Shown here in pieces: positions 19,326-27,401 of a stretch of 64,000 bases of DNA. The notes below the pieces were generated by a model. The model was not told the origin of the DNA. It searched no databases and saw nothing but the letters and a program-made list of their open reading frames with translations. Origin of the DNA: Skermania piniformis (GTDB taxonomy: Bacteria; Actinomycetota; Actinomycetes; Mycobacteriales; Mycobacteriaceae). Position 1 is the first letter of the stretch. Each line of letters opens with the position of its first letter. The stretch lies in the NCBI RefSeq assembly GCF_019285775.1, contig NZ_CP079105.1:2542001-2606000 (forward strand), given 5' to 3'. A program made the position numbers and the translations under genes.

Positions 19326-20876
19326 TCAGCCGCCGGCTGCCGCGCCCACCGAGTGACGAGGCGGCCGAGCCGCGGCATCCGGCACCAACTGCAGCACCTG
19401 GGATGTCCAGTCCCACACATCGTTGAACAACGACGGGCTGTCCGCCAGCGGAACACCCAGCGATGGGATCATCTCTTTGAGCCGCGGTTCCCAGCCCTGA
19501 TACTCCGTGGCAAAACACCTGCGCAACACGTCCAGCATCGCGGGAACCGCTGTGGATGCGCCCGGCGAGGCGCCGAGCAGCCCCGCGATACTGCCGTCCT
19601 CGGCCGAGATCACCGCGGTGCCGAACTCCAACACACCACCGATCCCCTTGGGCCGGATCACCTGGACCCGTTGGCCGGCGACGATCAGTTCCCAGTCCTT
19701 GCCCTCGGCGTTCGGCATGAACTCCGACAAGGTACGGACCTGTCCGGGCTTGGTCTTGGCGAGCTCGGAGACCAAGTACATCGCCAACGGCATCTCGGTC
19801 GCACCGACACCGAGCAACGAGCCGATGTTGCGCGGCCGGACCGACTTGAACAGATCGGTGTACCGACCTGCCTTGAGGAATTTCGGCGACCAACCGGCGA
19901 ACGGTCCGAACAACAGCCCCGGCTGCTTGTTGATCACGCGAGTGTCCAGGTGCGGCACCGACATCGGCGGCGCACCCTTGGCCGCCTTGCCGTACACCTT
20001 CGCGTGATGCCGACCGATCAGGTCGGGGTTGGTGCAGCGGAAGAACGCCCCACTGATCGGGAACCCGCCGAACCCCCGGGCTTCCTTGATCCCCGACTTC
20101 TGCAGCAGCGGAAGCGCACCGCCACCGGCCCCGACGAACACGAACTTGGCCGTCACGGTTCGGCGCGCACCATTGCGCAGGTTGCGGACCTTCACCTGCC
20201 AGCTGCCGTCGGACTGCCGGCTCAGATCGGTCACCTCGTGGCCGAAGTAGACCGCGCCGCCGGAGCTGCCGATGAAATTGACCAGCTGCGTGGTCAACGC
20301 GCCGAAGTCGACGTCGGTACCGCCGTCGGTCCAGTTCAGCGCGATCGGCTCACTGAAGTCGCGGCCGGCGGCCATCAGCGGCAATCGCCGGGTGAACTCG
20401 GCCGGGTCGTCGATGTAGGTCATTCCCGCGAACAACGGATTGCCCACCAGCGCCTCGTAGCGGGCCTTCAGGTACTTCGCGTTGTCCGCCCCGTGCACGA
20501 AGCTGACGTGCGGGATGGGGTTGATGAAGCTGGGGGGGTCGACCAGCACCCCGTTCTCGACCGCGTGCGCCCAGAACTGCCGCGATACCTGGAACTGCTC
20601 GTTGACCGCGATCGCCTTGGTGATTTCCACCCGGCCGTCGACGGTCTCCGGGGTGTAGTTCAACTCGCACAACGCGGAATGGCCGGTGCCCGCGTTGTTC
20701 CACGGATCGCTGCTCTCCGCGGCGGCCGCATCCAACCGCTCGAACAGTGTCAGCGACCAATCGGGCTGCAGCTGACGCAGCAACGCGCCCAACGTGGCGC
20801 TCATGATCCCGGCACCGATGAGCACGACGTCGGTCTTGATCACGGCTGAGTTCGGCGGAGCTGTTTCGGTAGTCAC
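19326..20876 (-). CDS. mqo: Malate:quinone oxidoreductase
   Basis: A 516-residue FAD-dependent membrane-associated enzyme that oxidises L-malate to oxaloacetate and passes electrons to the quinone pool. The FAD site is [14 protein letters not shown] near the N-terminus. The [22 protein letters not shown] stretch, the [11 protein letters not shown] segment and the C-terminal GASPGASTA motif are diagnostic of Mqo. The start is GTG at 20876 (VTTETAPP) with AAGGAAG about 11 nt upstream; an in-frame ATG at 20966 gives an extension unlike the family. A TAACCT at 20948-20953 (minus strand) is a possible -10. It is divergent from the hydrolase at 21021. Confidence 0.96.
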   Translation of the reverse strand: MTTETAPPNSAVIKTDVVLIGAGIMSATLGALLRQLQPDWSLTLFERLDAAAAESSDPWNNAGTGHSALCELNYTPETVDGRVEITKAIAVNEQFQVSRQFWAHAVENGVLVDPPSFINPIPHVSFVHGADNAKYLKARYEALVGNPLFAGMTYIDDPAEFTRRLPLMAAGRDFSEPIALNWTDGGTDVDFGALTTQLVNFIGSSGGAVYFGHEVTDLSRQSDGSWQVKVRNLRNGARRTVTAKFVFVGAGGGALPLLQKSGIKEARGFGGFPISGAFFRCTNPDLIGRHHAKVYGKAAKGAPPMSVPHLDTRVINKQPGLLFGPFAGWSPKFLKAGRYTDLFKSVRPRNIGSLLGVGATEMPLAMYLVSELAKTKPGQVRTLSEFMPNAEGKDWELIVAGQRVQVIRPKGIGGVLEFGTAVISAEDGSIAGLLGASPGASTAVPAMLDVLRRCFATEYQGWEPRLKEMIPSLGVPLADSPSLFNDVWDWTSQVLQLVPDAAARPPRHSVGAAAGG

Positions 20877-21008
20877 TGGACTGTCGACTTCCTTGTCGTC
20901 TGGCTCGGTATCGGGCGCGTACCGGCGGCGGCCGCAGATGCCGCCTGAGGTTACCGAGACGTTCACCGACTACGATTGTGCCCCTCCGGCCGGCGCCCGC
21001 GCGCCCGC

Positions 21009-21014
21009 TAGATT
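21009..21014 (+). promoter_or_regulatory. Candidate -10 of a leaderless hydrolase mRNA
   Basis: TAGATT fits TANNNT and ends 6 nt before the GTG at 21021. No Shine-Dalgarno-like sequence is seen between them. This spacing is typical of leaderless actinobacterial transcripts. Confidence 0.5.
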
Positions 21015-21020
21015 GGGATT

Positions 21021-22061
21021 GTGACGAACAACGCGCGGTCCGTCGACTGGGTGCCGGACGTGCTCGACGGCTATCTCCAGCGGCAGATCCCGCTCGGCAC
21101 CGACCCGGACGGCGAAGGCGAAATCGGCGCCACCCTGGTTCGTCGCGAACCCGCAACACCCCCGCCGAGCGGCCTCGCGGTGTTGTACGTGCACGGTTAC
21201 ACCGACTATTTCTTTCAGCGGCACGTCGGGACCCACTTCGCCGAACGCGGCTACGCCTTCTACGCGCTCGACCTGCGCAAGTGCGGTCGGTCCCGACGAC
21301 CCGGACAGACCGCGCACTACGTCGGCGACCTGGCGCTCTACGACACCGAACTCGACGAGGCCCTGCGGATCGTCCGGGCCGAGACCGGTGCCCGCGTGCT
21401 GGTGCTATCGCACTCGACCGGCGGCCTGGTGACGTCGCTGTGGTTGCACCGACGCAACACCGATCCGGCGTACCCCGGGGGCGCCCCGGCCGCGGGCATC
21501 TGCGGGATCGTCCTGAACAGCCCCTGGTTCGACCTGCACGGCCCGGCGATGTACCGCAGCGTGGGCACCACACTCATCGGTGTCGCCGGGCGGCTCCGCG
21601 GCCGCGCCATCCTGCCCGGACAGTCGAACAACACCTACGGCTCGTCGTTGCATTCGGCAGCACACGGTGACTGGGATTTCGACACCGAGTGGAAGCCGCT
21701 GTCCGGTATACCGATCCGGCTCGGCTGGCTGCGCGCGGTACGTCGCGGACAGGCCCGGCTGCATCGCGGCCTGAACCTCGGAACCCCGGCACTCGTGCTG
21801 CGCTCCAACCGATCCCGCTTCGCCGTACGTTACGAACCGGCGGTGGATCTGGCCGATGCGGTGCTCGACGTCGACCAGATCCAACGCTGGGCCGGCTGCC
21901 TCGGCGGACGAACCACGATCGTCCCGATCCCGGATGCCCGGCACGACGTCTTCCTGTCCGCGCCGACCCCGTTGGCCACCGCGTTCGCCGAACTCGACCT
22001 GTGGCTGGACTGGCTCGAACGCATCGGCACGGCTGGTCGGGCGCGCGTCTCGGCGGACTGA
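21021..22061 (+). CDS. Alpha/beta hydrolase (serine aminopeptidase/monoacylglycerol-lipase-like)
   Basis: A 346-residue cytosolic alpha/beta hydrolase. The oxyanion region is VLYVHGYTDYFFQRH. The nucleophile elbow is LSHSTGGL (Ser at the centre), and the catalytic His lies in PDARHDVFLS near residue 315. The architecture matches the monoacylglycerol lipase/lysophospholipase (Hydrolase_4) group and the Rv2854 protein that follows mqo in mycobacteria. It starts at GTG with a leaderless-type -10. Substrate unknown; a lipid ester is plausible by family. Confidence 0.82.
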   Translation: MTNNARSVDWVPDVLDGYLQRQIPLGTDPDGEGEIGATLVRREPATPPPSGLAVLYVHGYTDYFFQRHVGTHFAERGYAFYALDLRKCGRSRRPGQTAHYVGDLALYDTELDEALRIVRAETGARVLVLSHSTGGLVTSLWLHRRNTDPAYPGGAPAAGICGIVLNSPWFDLHGPAMYRSVGTTLIGVAGRLRGRAILPGQSNNTYGSSLHSAAHGDWDFDTEWKPLSGIPIRLGWLRAVRRGQARLHRGLNLGTPALVLRSNRSRFAVRYEPAVDLADAVLDVDQIQRWAGCLGGRTTIVPIPDARHDVFLSAPTPLATAFAELDLWLDWLERIGTAGRARVSAD

Positions 22062-22085
22062 CTGCGGCCGCGTCGCCGAGCGGGG

Positions 22086-22091
22086 TAGCGT
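22086..22091 (+). promoter_or_regulatory. Candidate -10 for the short hydrolase-like gene
   Basis: TAGCGT ends 8 nt before the ATG at 22100, which again suggests a leaderless transcript starting in the 38-bp gap after the preceding hydrolase. Confidence 0.35.
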
Positions 22092-22099
22092 CGCCTGAT

Positions 22100-22678
22100 A
22101 TGGAGTCTCGGCGGGTCGGCTCGGAGACCGGGGGCCGAACGGTGCGGATCGGCGGCCCGGTCTCATCCCGACATTCTGCGTTCTTGCTGCCCGACCGCGG
22201 CGAGCCACCCGAGTCCTACGACGCGGTCTGCGCGCGGCTGCACAACTCCGGTCTGCGGACCGTGGTGTTGGGCTCGATCGACGACCTGACGCCGGCCGCA
22301 GCCGCACCGTTGCTCGACGAACTGAGCCTGCCCTGGGTCACCCTGGTGGGGTATCGCGCCGGCGCCGAGCTGGCCTGGCGGACGGCGGCGGCGAACTCCG
22401 GACGATTCGTCAGCCTGGTCGCGATCGACCGCCCGCACCCGGCGGCGCTTGCCGCCGGCCACACCGATGCAGACCGCCGCACCGATCCCGACTGCCGACC
22501 GGTGGAAATGCCCACGACCCTGATCGTCGGCAGCGGGGCGGGCGCGGCCGCCACCCGCACCGGCCGGTACGTCTACGCCGAGTTCCGGTTGGTCCGGCTG
22601 AACGGCCGGACCGACCTTCTTCGAACAGCAAGCCACGAACTCGCCACCGAGATCGTGTTGCGTTCCAGCGCCTGGTAA
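22100..22678 (+). CDS. Small alpha/beta-hydrolase-fold protein lacking the nucleophile serine
   Basis: A 192-residue protein whose central stretch (PWVTLVGYRAGAELAWRTA) looks like the nucleophile elbow of an alpha/beta hydrolase. The GxSxG is replaced by GYRAG, so the catalytic serine is an arginine. A beta strand TTLIVGSGAG and a C-terminal helix follow. It is shorter than a full hydrolase (~270). The ATG at 22100 is chosen because a TANNNT hexamer lies 8 nt upstream; the longer open frame back to 21689 overlaps the previous hydrolase in another frame. It is probably non-catalytic, or acts by another mechanism. The function is not known. Confidence 0.6.
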   Translation: MESRRVGSETGGRTVRIGGPVSSRHSAFLLPDRGEPPESYDAVCARLHNSGLRTVVLGSIDDLTPAAAAPLLDELSLPWVTLVGYRAGAELAWRTAAANSGRFVSLVAIDRPHPAALAAGHTDADRRTDPDCRPVEMPTTLIVGSGAGAAATRTGRYVYAEFRLVRLNGRTDLLRTASHELATEIVLRSSAW

Positions 22679-22693
22679 GTGGGGTAGACGACG

Positions 22694-24091
22694 ATGCGAT
22701 TCCGGGCCATGACGGTGACGGCCGGACTGCTCGGCGCAGCATTGGTCTCGATCGTCATGCCGACGAATCCGGCTACTGCGCAACCGAACTCGGCGTCATC
22801 GTGGGAGATCGTCGAGCCGGCGCCACCACCGGACGACTTCTACGAGCTACCGGCCGACCTGGCGAGCTACCGGCCCGGCGCCGTGATCCGCAGTCGTCCC
22901 GTGCAGCTGGCCGCGCCGCCGGCCCGGGTCACAACCTGGCAATTGCTCTACCGGAGCACCGGCATGTCCGGAGCGCCCGCGGCCGCGGTGACCACACTGT
23001 TGGTGCCACTCGATCCGCCGGGACCGCACCGGCTGCTGTCGTATCAGGCCGCCGTCGACTCGACCGTGCGGACCTGTGCACCGTCCTACACCCTGCTACA
23101 CGGCGAATCGGCCGACTCGACCGAACCCGCGCCGATCGAGACACCGTCGGTGGACCGGATGTTCGCCGCGGCCGGGTTGGCACAGGGCTGGACGGTGGCG
23201 ATACCGGACCATGGCGGAATCGACAATCGGTTCCTCACCCCACGCCAGCCGGGCTGGGCGGTGCTCGACGGTATCCGCGCAGCAGCGGCGTTCGCGCCGG
23301 CCGGACTCGCCGGCACCGACACACCGGTCGCGCTGTGGGGGTATTCGGGCGGCGCGATCGCGAGCAGTTGGGCCGTCGAAGAGCAGCCCGGCTACGCTCC
23401 GGAACTGAATATCGTCGGCGCCGCGATCGGCGCCCCGGTGCGGGATCTGCCGGCGGCCCTGCGGTCGGTCGACGGCGCGTTGCTCGGCGGCTTGATCCCG
23501 GTGGGTCTCGGCGCGATCAGCAAGGATTCCGCCGAGTTCGCCCGCACCGTGGCCGGCTACCTGACCCCGGACGGACAGGCCCGGGTGGCCGAAACCCGCC
23601 GGCATTGCGTCCAGCAGAACCTGACGAGCAACCCTTGGTCGCGCCTCGACCAGCTACTGCGCGTACCGGTGGAACAGGCGTTGGCCGACCCGGTGATCGC
23701 CCGCGAACTGGCTGCTCGAGGCATCAGCGGCCGCTCGCCGACCGCCCCGGTCTACCTCTACAACGGCGTGAACGAAGAGGTCGCACCGATCGCGGCCACC
23801 GATCGTTTGGCCGACTCGTACTGCCGGGGCGGTACCCCGGTCGCCTACCGGCGAGAGGAACTGCCGCCGGCGTTGCCACCGCAGACGTTCACCACCCATG
23901 GCGCGGTGTACGCGGCCGCCACCCCGGCAGCGTTCGCCTGGCTGAAACAACGCATGACGCCCGGCGCAGCGCCGATGGTCGGCTGCGATATCCAAAGCCT
24001 GCCGAGCACATCGGCGACGCCGGAGGGCGCCGCCGAGTTCGGCTCGTTCCTGGCGGACGCCCTGCCCGGCGCGGTAAACCCCGGTCGCTGA
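22694..24091 (+). CDS. Secreted triacylglycerol lipase, LIP family
   Basis: A 465-residue predicted exported lipase. The N-terminus (MRFR followed by a hydrophobic stretch, then PATAQPNS) is a Sec signal peptide with likely cleavage after the ATA or AQ region near residue 30. The mature part has the LIP-family order: LLYRSTGMSGAPAAAVTTLLVP, the VAIPDHGG stretch, a GYSGGAIAS nucleophile elbow (~residues 216-224), and a C-terminal His in TTHGAVYA. The family includes Candida-type secretory lipases and many actinobacterial homologues acting on triacylglycerols. It starts 15 bp after the small hydrolase-like gene. Confidence 0.85.
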   Translation: MRFRAMTVTAGLLGAALVSIVMPTNPATAQPNSASSWEIVEPAPPPDDFYELPADLASYRPGAVIRSRPVQLAAPPARVTTWQLLYRSTGMSGAPAAAVTTLLVPLDPPGPHRLLSYQAAVDSTVRTCAPSYTLLHGESADSTEPAPIETPSVDRMFAAAGLAQGWTVAIPDHGGIDNRFLTPRQPGWAVLDGIRAAAAFAPAGLAGTDTPVALWGYSGGAIASSWAVEEQPGYAPELNIVGAAIGAPVRDLPAALRSVDGALLGGLIPVGLGAISKDSAEFARTVAGYLTPDGQARVAETRRHCVQQNLTSNPWSRLDQLLRVPVEQALADPVIARELAARGISGRSPTAPVYLYNGVNEEVAPIAATDRLADSYCRGGTPVAYRREELPPALPPQTFTTHGAVYAAATPAAFAWLKQRMTPGAAPMVGCDIQSLPSTSATPEGAAEFGSFLADALPGAVNPGR

Positions 24092-24153
24092 GCCGGACGC
24101 CGCCGCCCCGGACCGAAGAACTGCAACACGTTCCAATACCGTCGCGAAACGGT

Positions 24154-24159
24154 TAGCCT
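24154..24159 (+). promoter_or_regulatory. Candidate -10 of the DUF35-thiolase operon
   Basis: TAGCCT ends 6 nt before the ATG at 24166, so the operon mRNA is probably leaderless. The 74-bp gap after the lipase contains nothing else recognisable. Confidence 0.45.
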
Positions 24160-24165
24160 GGCCTG

Positions 24166-24606
24166 ATGCCAGAGACGACGGACGCGCGCCCCGCGATCGA
24201 CGGATGGTGGAGCACCGACGATGCCGACGACGTACATCTGATCGGCGGCAAATGCCCGCAGTGCGCCACCTACGTCTTTCCTCCGCGAGAGCACACCTGC
24301 CCCAACCCGGCTTGCGAGAGCGACACCTTGGAGCTGGTACCGATGTCGCAGCGGGGAACGGTCTGGAGCTACACCGAGAACCACTACGCTCCCCCGCCGC
24401 CGTTCCCGGCAGCCGATCCGTTTCGGCCTTACGCGATCGCAGCGGTGCAGCTGGCCGAAGAGGGATTGATCGTGCTCGGTAAGGTCGTCGAAGGCACCGG
24501 CGTCGACCAGCTGCGGGTCGGCGCCACGATGGAGCTGACCGTCGAACGGCTCTACACCGACGACGCCGGCACCGACCGCACCGTCTACGCCTGGCGGTTG
24601 GCATGA
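24166..24606 (+). CDS. DUF35 OB-fold protein with rubredoxin-like zinc ribbon
   Basis: A 146-residue protein. The N-terminal zinc ribbon has four cysteines (CPQC ... TCPNPAC). It is followed by an OB-fold (RGTVWSYTENHY, YAIAAVQL, ATMELTVERLY). DUF35 proteins pair with thiolase-like lipid-transfer proteins and are needed for their activity, for example in retro-aldol cleavage of steroid side chains (ChsH2/Ltp2 type) and similar acyl-CoA steps. Its TGA overlaps the ATG of the following thiolase-like gene (ATGA), as in those pairs. The Rv1628c/Rv1627c pair is the closest analogue I can name. The exact substrate is not predictable. Confidence 0.85.
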   Translation: MPETTDARPAIDGWWSTDDADDVHLIGGKCPQCATYVFPPREHTCPNPACESDTLELVPMSQRGTVWSYTENHYAPPPPFPAADPFRPYAIAAVQLAEEGLIVLGKVVEGTGVDQLRVGATMELTVERLYTDDAGTDRTVYAWRLA

Positions 24607-25802
24607 GCCCGGACCCGATCTATATCCTCGGCGCCGGCATGCACCCGTGGGGCAAGTGGGGCCGCGACTTCACCGAGTACGGCGTCGCTGCCGCACGCGC
24701 CGCGCTCACCGACGCGAACCTCGATTGGCGCCAGATTCAGCTGGTCGCCGGAGCGGACACGATCCGCAACGGATATCCGGGCTTCATCGCCGGGTCGACG
24801 TTCGCCCAGAAGCTGGGGTGGAACGGCGTGCCGGTCTCGTCCAGTTACGCCGCCTGTGCGTCGGGATCGCAGGCACTGCAGTCGGCGCGGGCACACATCC
24901 TCGCAGGGTTCTGCGATGTCGCGTTGGTGATCGGCGCCGACACCACACCCAAGGGCTTCTTCGCGCCGGTCGGCGGCGAACGCCGCAACGATCCGGACTG
25001 GCAGCGATTCCACCTGATCGGCGCGACCAACCCGGTGTACTTCGCCTTGCTGGCCCGCCGCCGGATGGATCTCTACGGCGCAACGTTGGCAGACTTCGCG
25101 CAGGTCAAGGTGAAAAACGCCCGCCATGGCCGGCACAACTCGAACGCTCGCTACCGCAAAGAAGTGACGGTCGAGGATGTACTGGCCAGCCCGACCGTCG
25201 CCGACCCGTTGCGCTTGCTGGACATCTGCGCCACCTCCGACGGTGCCGCAGCGTTGATCGTGGCGAGTAAAGACTTCGCGCAACGCCATCTGGGCTCGGT
25301 CGATCGCGTACCGTCGGTCCGCGCGGTGTCCACCGTGACGCCGCAGTACCCGCAGCATCTGCCGGAGCTGCCGGACATCGCCACCGACTCGACTGCCGTG
25401 GTGGCGGAGCCGGAGCGGACGTTCAAAGATCAGATCCTCGACGCAGCCTATGCCGAGGCCGGGATCGGACCGGACGATGTCCGGGTCGCCGAGGTCTACG
25501 ACCTGTCGACGGCGTTGGAGCTGGACTGGTACGAACATCTCGGGTTGTGCCGGCGTGGCGAAGCCGAGCACCTGCTGCGCAGCGGGGCGACGACGCTCGG
25601 CGGCCGGGTACCGGTGAACCCCTCCGGCGGTCTGGCCTGCTTCGGTGAAGCGATCCCGGCACAGGCGATCGCCCAGGTCTGCGAGCTGACCTGGCAACTG
25701 CGCGGGCAAGCCGGTGAACGCCAGGTGGAAAATGCCAACGTCGGAGTCACCGCCAACCAGGGCTTGTTCGGCCACGGCTCCTCGGTGATCGTCGCTACCT
25801 GA
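24603..25802 (+). CDS. Thiolase-like lipid-transfer protein (SCP-x thiolase family)
   Basis: A 399-residue thiolase-superfamily protein. It begins PIYILGAGMHPWGKWGRDFTEYG. The active-site cysteine region is YAACASGSQAL (~residue 82). It has the C-terminal VNPSGGLACFGEAIPA motif, but not the full thiolase His/Cys set of degradative thiolases. Such non-decarboxylating thiolase-like proteins with a DUF35 partner act as lyases/aldolases on side-chain beta-hydroxyacyl-CoAs or as acyl-transfer proteins. The four-base overlap with the DUF35 gene supports a heteromeric complex. Its product resembles the Rv1627c type. Confidence 0.85.
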   Translation: MSPDPIYILGAGMHPWGKWGRDFTEYGVAAARAALTDANLDWRQIQLVAGADTIRNGYPGFIAGSTFAQKLGWNGVPVSSSYAACASGSQALQSARAHILAGFCDVALVIGADTTPKGFFAPVGGERRNDPDWQRFHLIGATNPVYFALLARRRMDLYGATLADFAQVKVKNARHGRHNSNARYRKEVTVEDVLASPTVADPLRLLDICATSDGAAALIVASKDFAQRHLGSVDRVPSVRAVSTVTPQYPQHLPELPDIATDSTAVVAEPERTFKDQILDAAYAEAGIGPDDVRVAEVYDLSTALELDWYEHLGLCRRGEAEHLLRSGATTLGGRVPVNPSGGLACFGEAIPAQAIAQVCELTWQLRGQAGERQVENANVGVTANQGLFGHGSSVIVAT

Positions 25803-25807
25803 AAACC

Positions 25808-25829
25808 TGTCGGTGGGTCGTGATCCAAT
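25808..25829 (+). promoter_or_regulatory. PafBC-type (RecA-independent DNA-damage) promoter of the first DUF222-HNH gene
   Basis: TGTCGGTG at 25808-25815 is followed by 8 nt and TCCAAT (25824-25829), then 6 nt to the ATG. The mycobacterial RecA-NDp consensus is TGTCRGTG-N8-TANNNT. The -35-side element matches fully and the -10 has one mismatch (C for A). The 14-bp AACCTGTCGGTGGG core is identical to that upstream of the HNH gene at 61299, with almost the same distance to the start. Confidence 0.7.
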
Positions 25830-25835
25830 AGATAT

Positions 25836-27323
25836 ATGACCGCAGTCAGTGCTTTTACTCCCGGAAACGGGTTTGGTACCGGTTCTGCGCGGATGGTGTT
25901 GGCGGGGTTGCGGGCGGCACGGGCCGAGGCGGAGCGGGTCGCGGTGCAGCAGGCCGAGTTGACCGTCGACTGGTGTCGCTGGCACGCGCCGACCGGTGAC
26001 ACCGACGCTGACCGGTTCGGGATCGGCTGGGTGACGCCGGGTGGACCCGGTTCGCCGGAGGTCGACGAGGCGGCGGTTGCCGAGCTCTCGACCGCGTTGC
26101 GGCATTCGACCGATTCGGGGATGTCGTATGTCGGGGCGGTGCTCGAAGTTTGTTATCGGTTGCCCCGTCTCTGGGAACGCGTCAAGGCCGGGCAGACACC
26201 ATGGTGGCGGGCCCGGCGGATCGCCGATGCCACTATCGGCTTGTCGCCGGAAGCGGCCGCGTTCGTCGATGAGCGGCTCGCGGCGTACGCGGGGACGGTG
26301 TCGTGGGCGCAGTTGGATCGGCTCGTCGACGAAGCTCGCATCCTCGCCGACCCCGAAGCTGCGGAGCAGGAATTGAATGCCGATACCCGGAAGGTGGACA
26401 TCGACACCCGCACCGTCAGTCTGACCGGCACGGTCCGGATCGAGGGCGAGTTGGACCTGACCGATGCCGTGGACCTGAACCACGCCCTCGCCGATATCGC
26501 CGAGGATCTCGCGGCGTGTGGCAGCACCGACAGCCTGGATGCGCGGCGCTCGACCGCGCTGGGTGAACTCGCCCGCCGGCAACCCGGATTGCCGTTCGAC
26601 GCAGCAGAACCCACCGAGAAGGTGACCGCGGAGCCGGCGATCGAACATGGCGAGCCCCAACCTGAGCTGTCGCGCGAGCAGGAACCGGTCTCGACCCGGC
26701 AGGACAGGGCTGCTGCGATACCGCCCGCCCTGCGCCGCCGGCCGCGTGATGTTCAGTTGCATGTGCACATCAGCATGGACCAGCTCACCGGTCCCGGCGG
26801 AGTGCTCGGCCGGGTCGACTCTTCGTCACCTACCCCGGTCAGCATCGACGCGATCCGCGCTTGGTGCGGCAGCCCGGACGCGAAAGTGACCGTCCGCCCG
26901 GTGCTGGACCTGGCCGGGCACGTCCAGACCGATGCGTATCAGATCCCGGACCGGCTGCGCGAACAGGTCGTGCAGACCAGCAGCACGTGTGTGTTCCCGT
27001 ACTGCAACCGGCCCGCCCGCAGCTGCGACCTCGACCACACCCACCCGCATGACCGGGGCGGACCGACCAATAGCGACAACCTCGCCCCACTCTGCCGAAA
27101 ACACCACCGGCTCAAAGGAAACCGCGGCTGGCACTACCAACGGCACACCCGCGGTGCTTATCTCTGGACCACGCCGGCCGGCGGAACCTACCTGCGCGAC
27201 GGCACCGGCACCACCGACCTCACCCCACCCGGCAAACCCCCACCCCGGCCACCGGATTCTCCGGTGCTCCATCGACCGGGTCGTCCGCCGCCCACACCGG
27301 ACGACGAACCCCCACCCTTCTGA
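25836..27323 (+). CDS. DUF222 / HNH endonuclease protein (13E12 repeat family), copy 1
   Basis: A 495-residue protein of the actinobacterial REP13E12-type family. The N-terminal ~200-residue DUF222 domain is followed by a variable charged linker. The C-terminal HNH domain has CVFPYC ... CDLDHTHPHDRGGPTNSDNLAPLCRKHHRLK, with all metal- and phosphate-binding Cys/His present (~residues 388-428). A Pro-rich tail ends in PPPF, as in copy 2. These genes occur in several copies per genome and are DNA-damage inducible in mycobacteria; their function is unknown. Upstream it carries the shared PafBC-type promoter. The ATG at 25836 fits a leaderless mRNA. Confidence 0.85.
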   Translation: MTAVSAFTPGNGFGTGSARMVLAGLRAARAEAERVAVQQAELTVDWCRWHAPTGDTDADRFGIGWVTPGGPGSPEVDEAAVAELSTALRHSTDSGMSYVGAVLEVCYRLPRLWERVKAGQTPWWRARRIADATIGLSPEAAAFVDERLAAYAGTVSWAQLDRLVDEARILADPEAAEQELNADTRKVDIDTRTVSLTGTVRIEGELDLTDAVDLNHALADIAEDLAACGSTDSLDARRSTALGELARRQPGLPFDAAEPTEKVTAEPAIEHGEPQPELSREQEPVSTRQDRAAAIPPALRRRPRDVQLHVHISMDQLTGPGGVLGRVDSSSPTPVSIDAIRAWCGSPDAKVTVRPVLDLAGHVQTDAYQIPDRLREQVVQTSSTCVFPYCNRPARSCDLDHTHPHDRGGPTNSDNLAPLCRKHHRLKGNRGWHYQRHTRGAYLWTTPAGGTYLRDGTGTTDLTPPGKPPPRPPDSPVLHRPGRPPPTPDDEPPPF

Positions 27324-27401
27324 ACAACCCCGACACCGGCACCCCACCCCACCCCGCGGGGCCACCGGCATGTCGGGACCGGCTCGGCTCGAGCGCGGCG
27401 C

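Noticed and set aside
19264-19893. Open frame extending the chelatase-like protein upstream
   Set aside because: It lies under the conserved 3' half of mqo and the composition is frame-shadow-like. Homologues begin near VYPFSAIVG.
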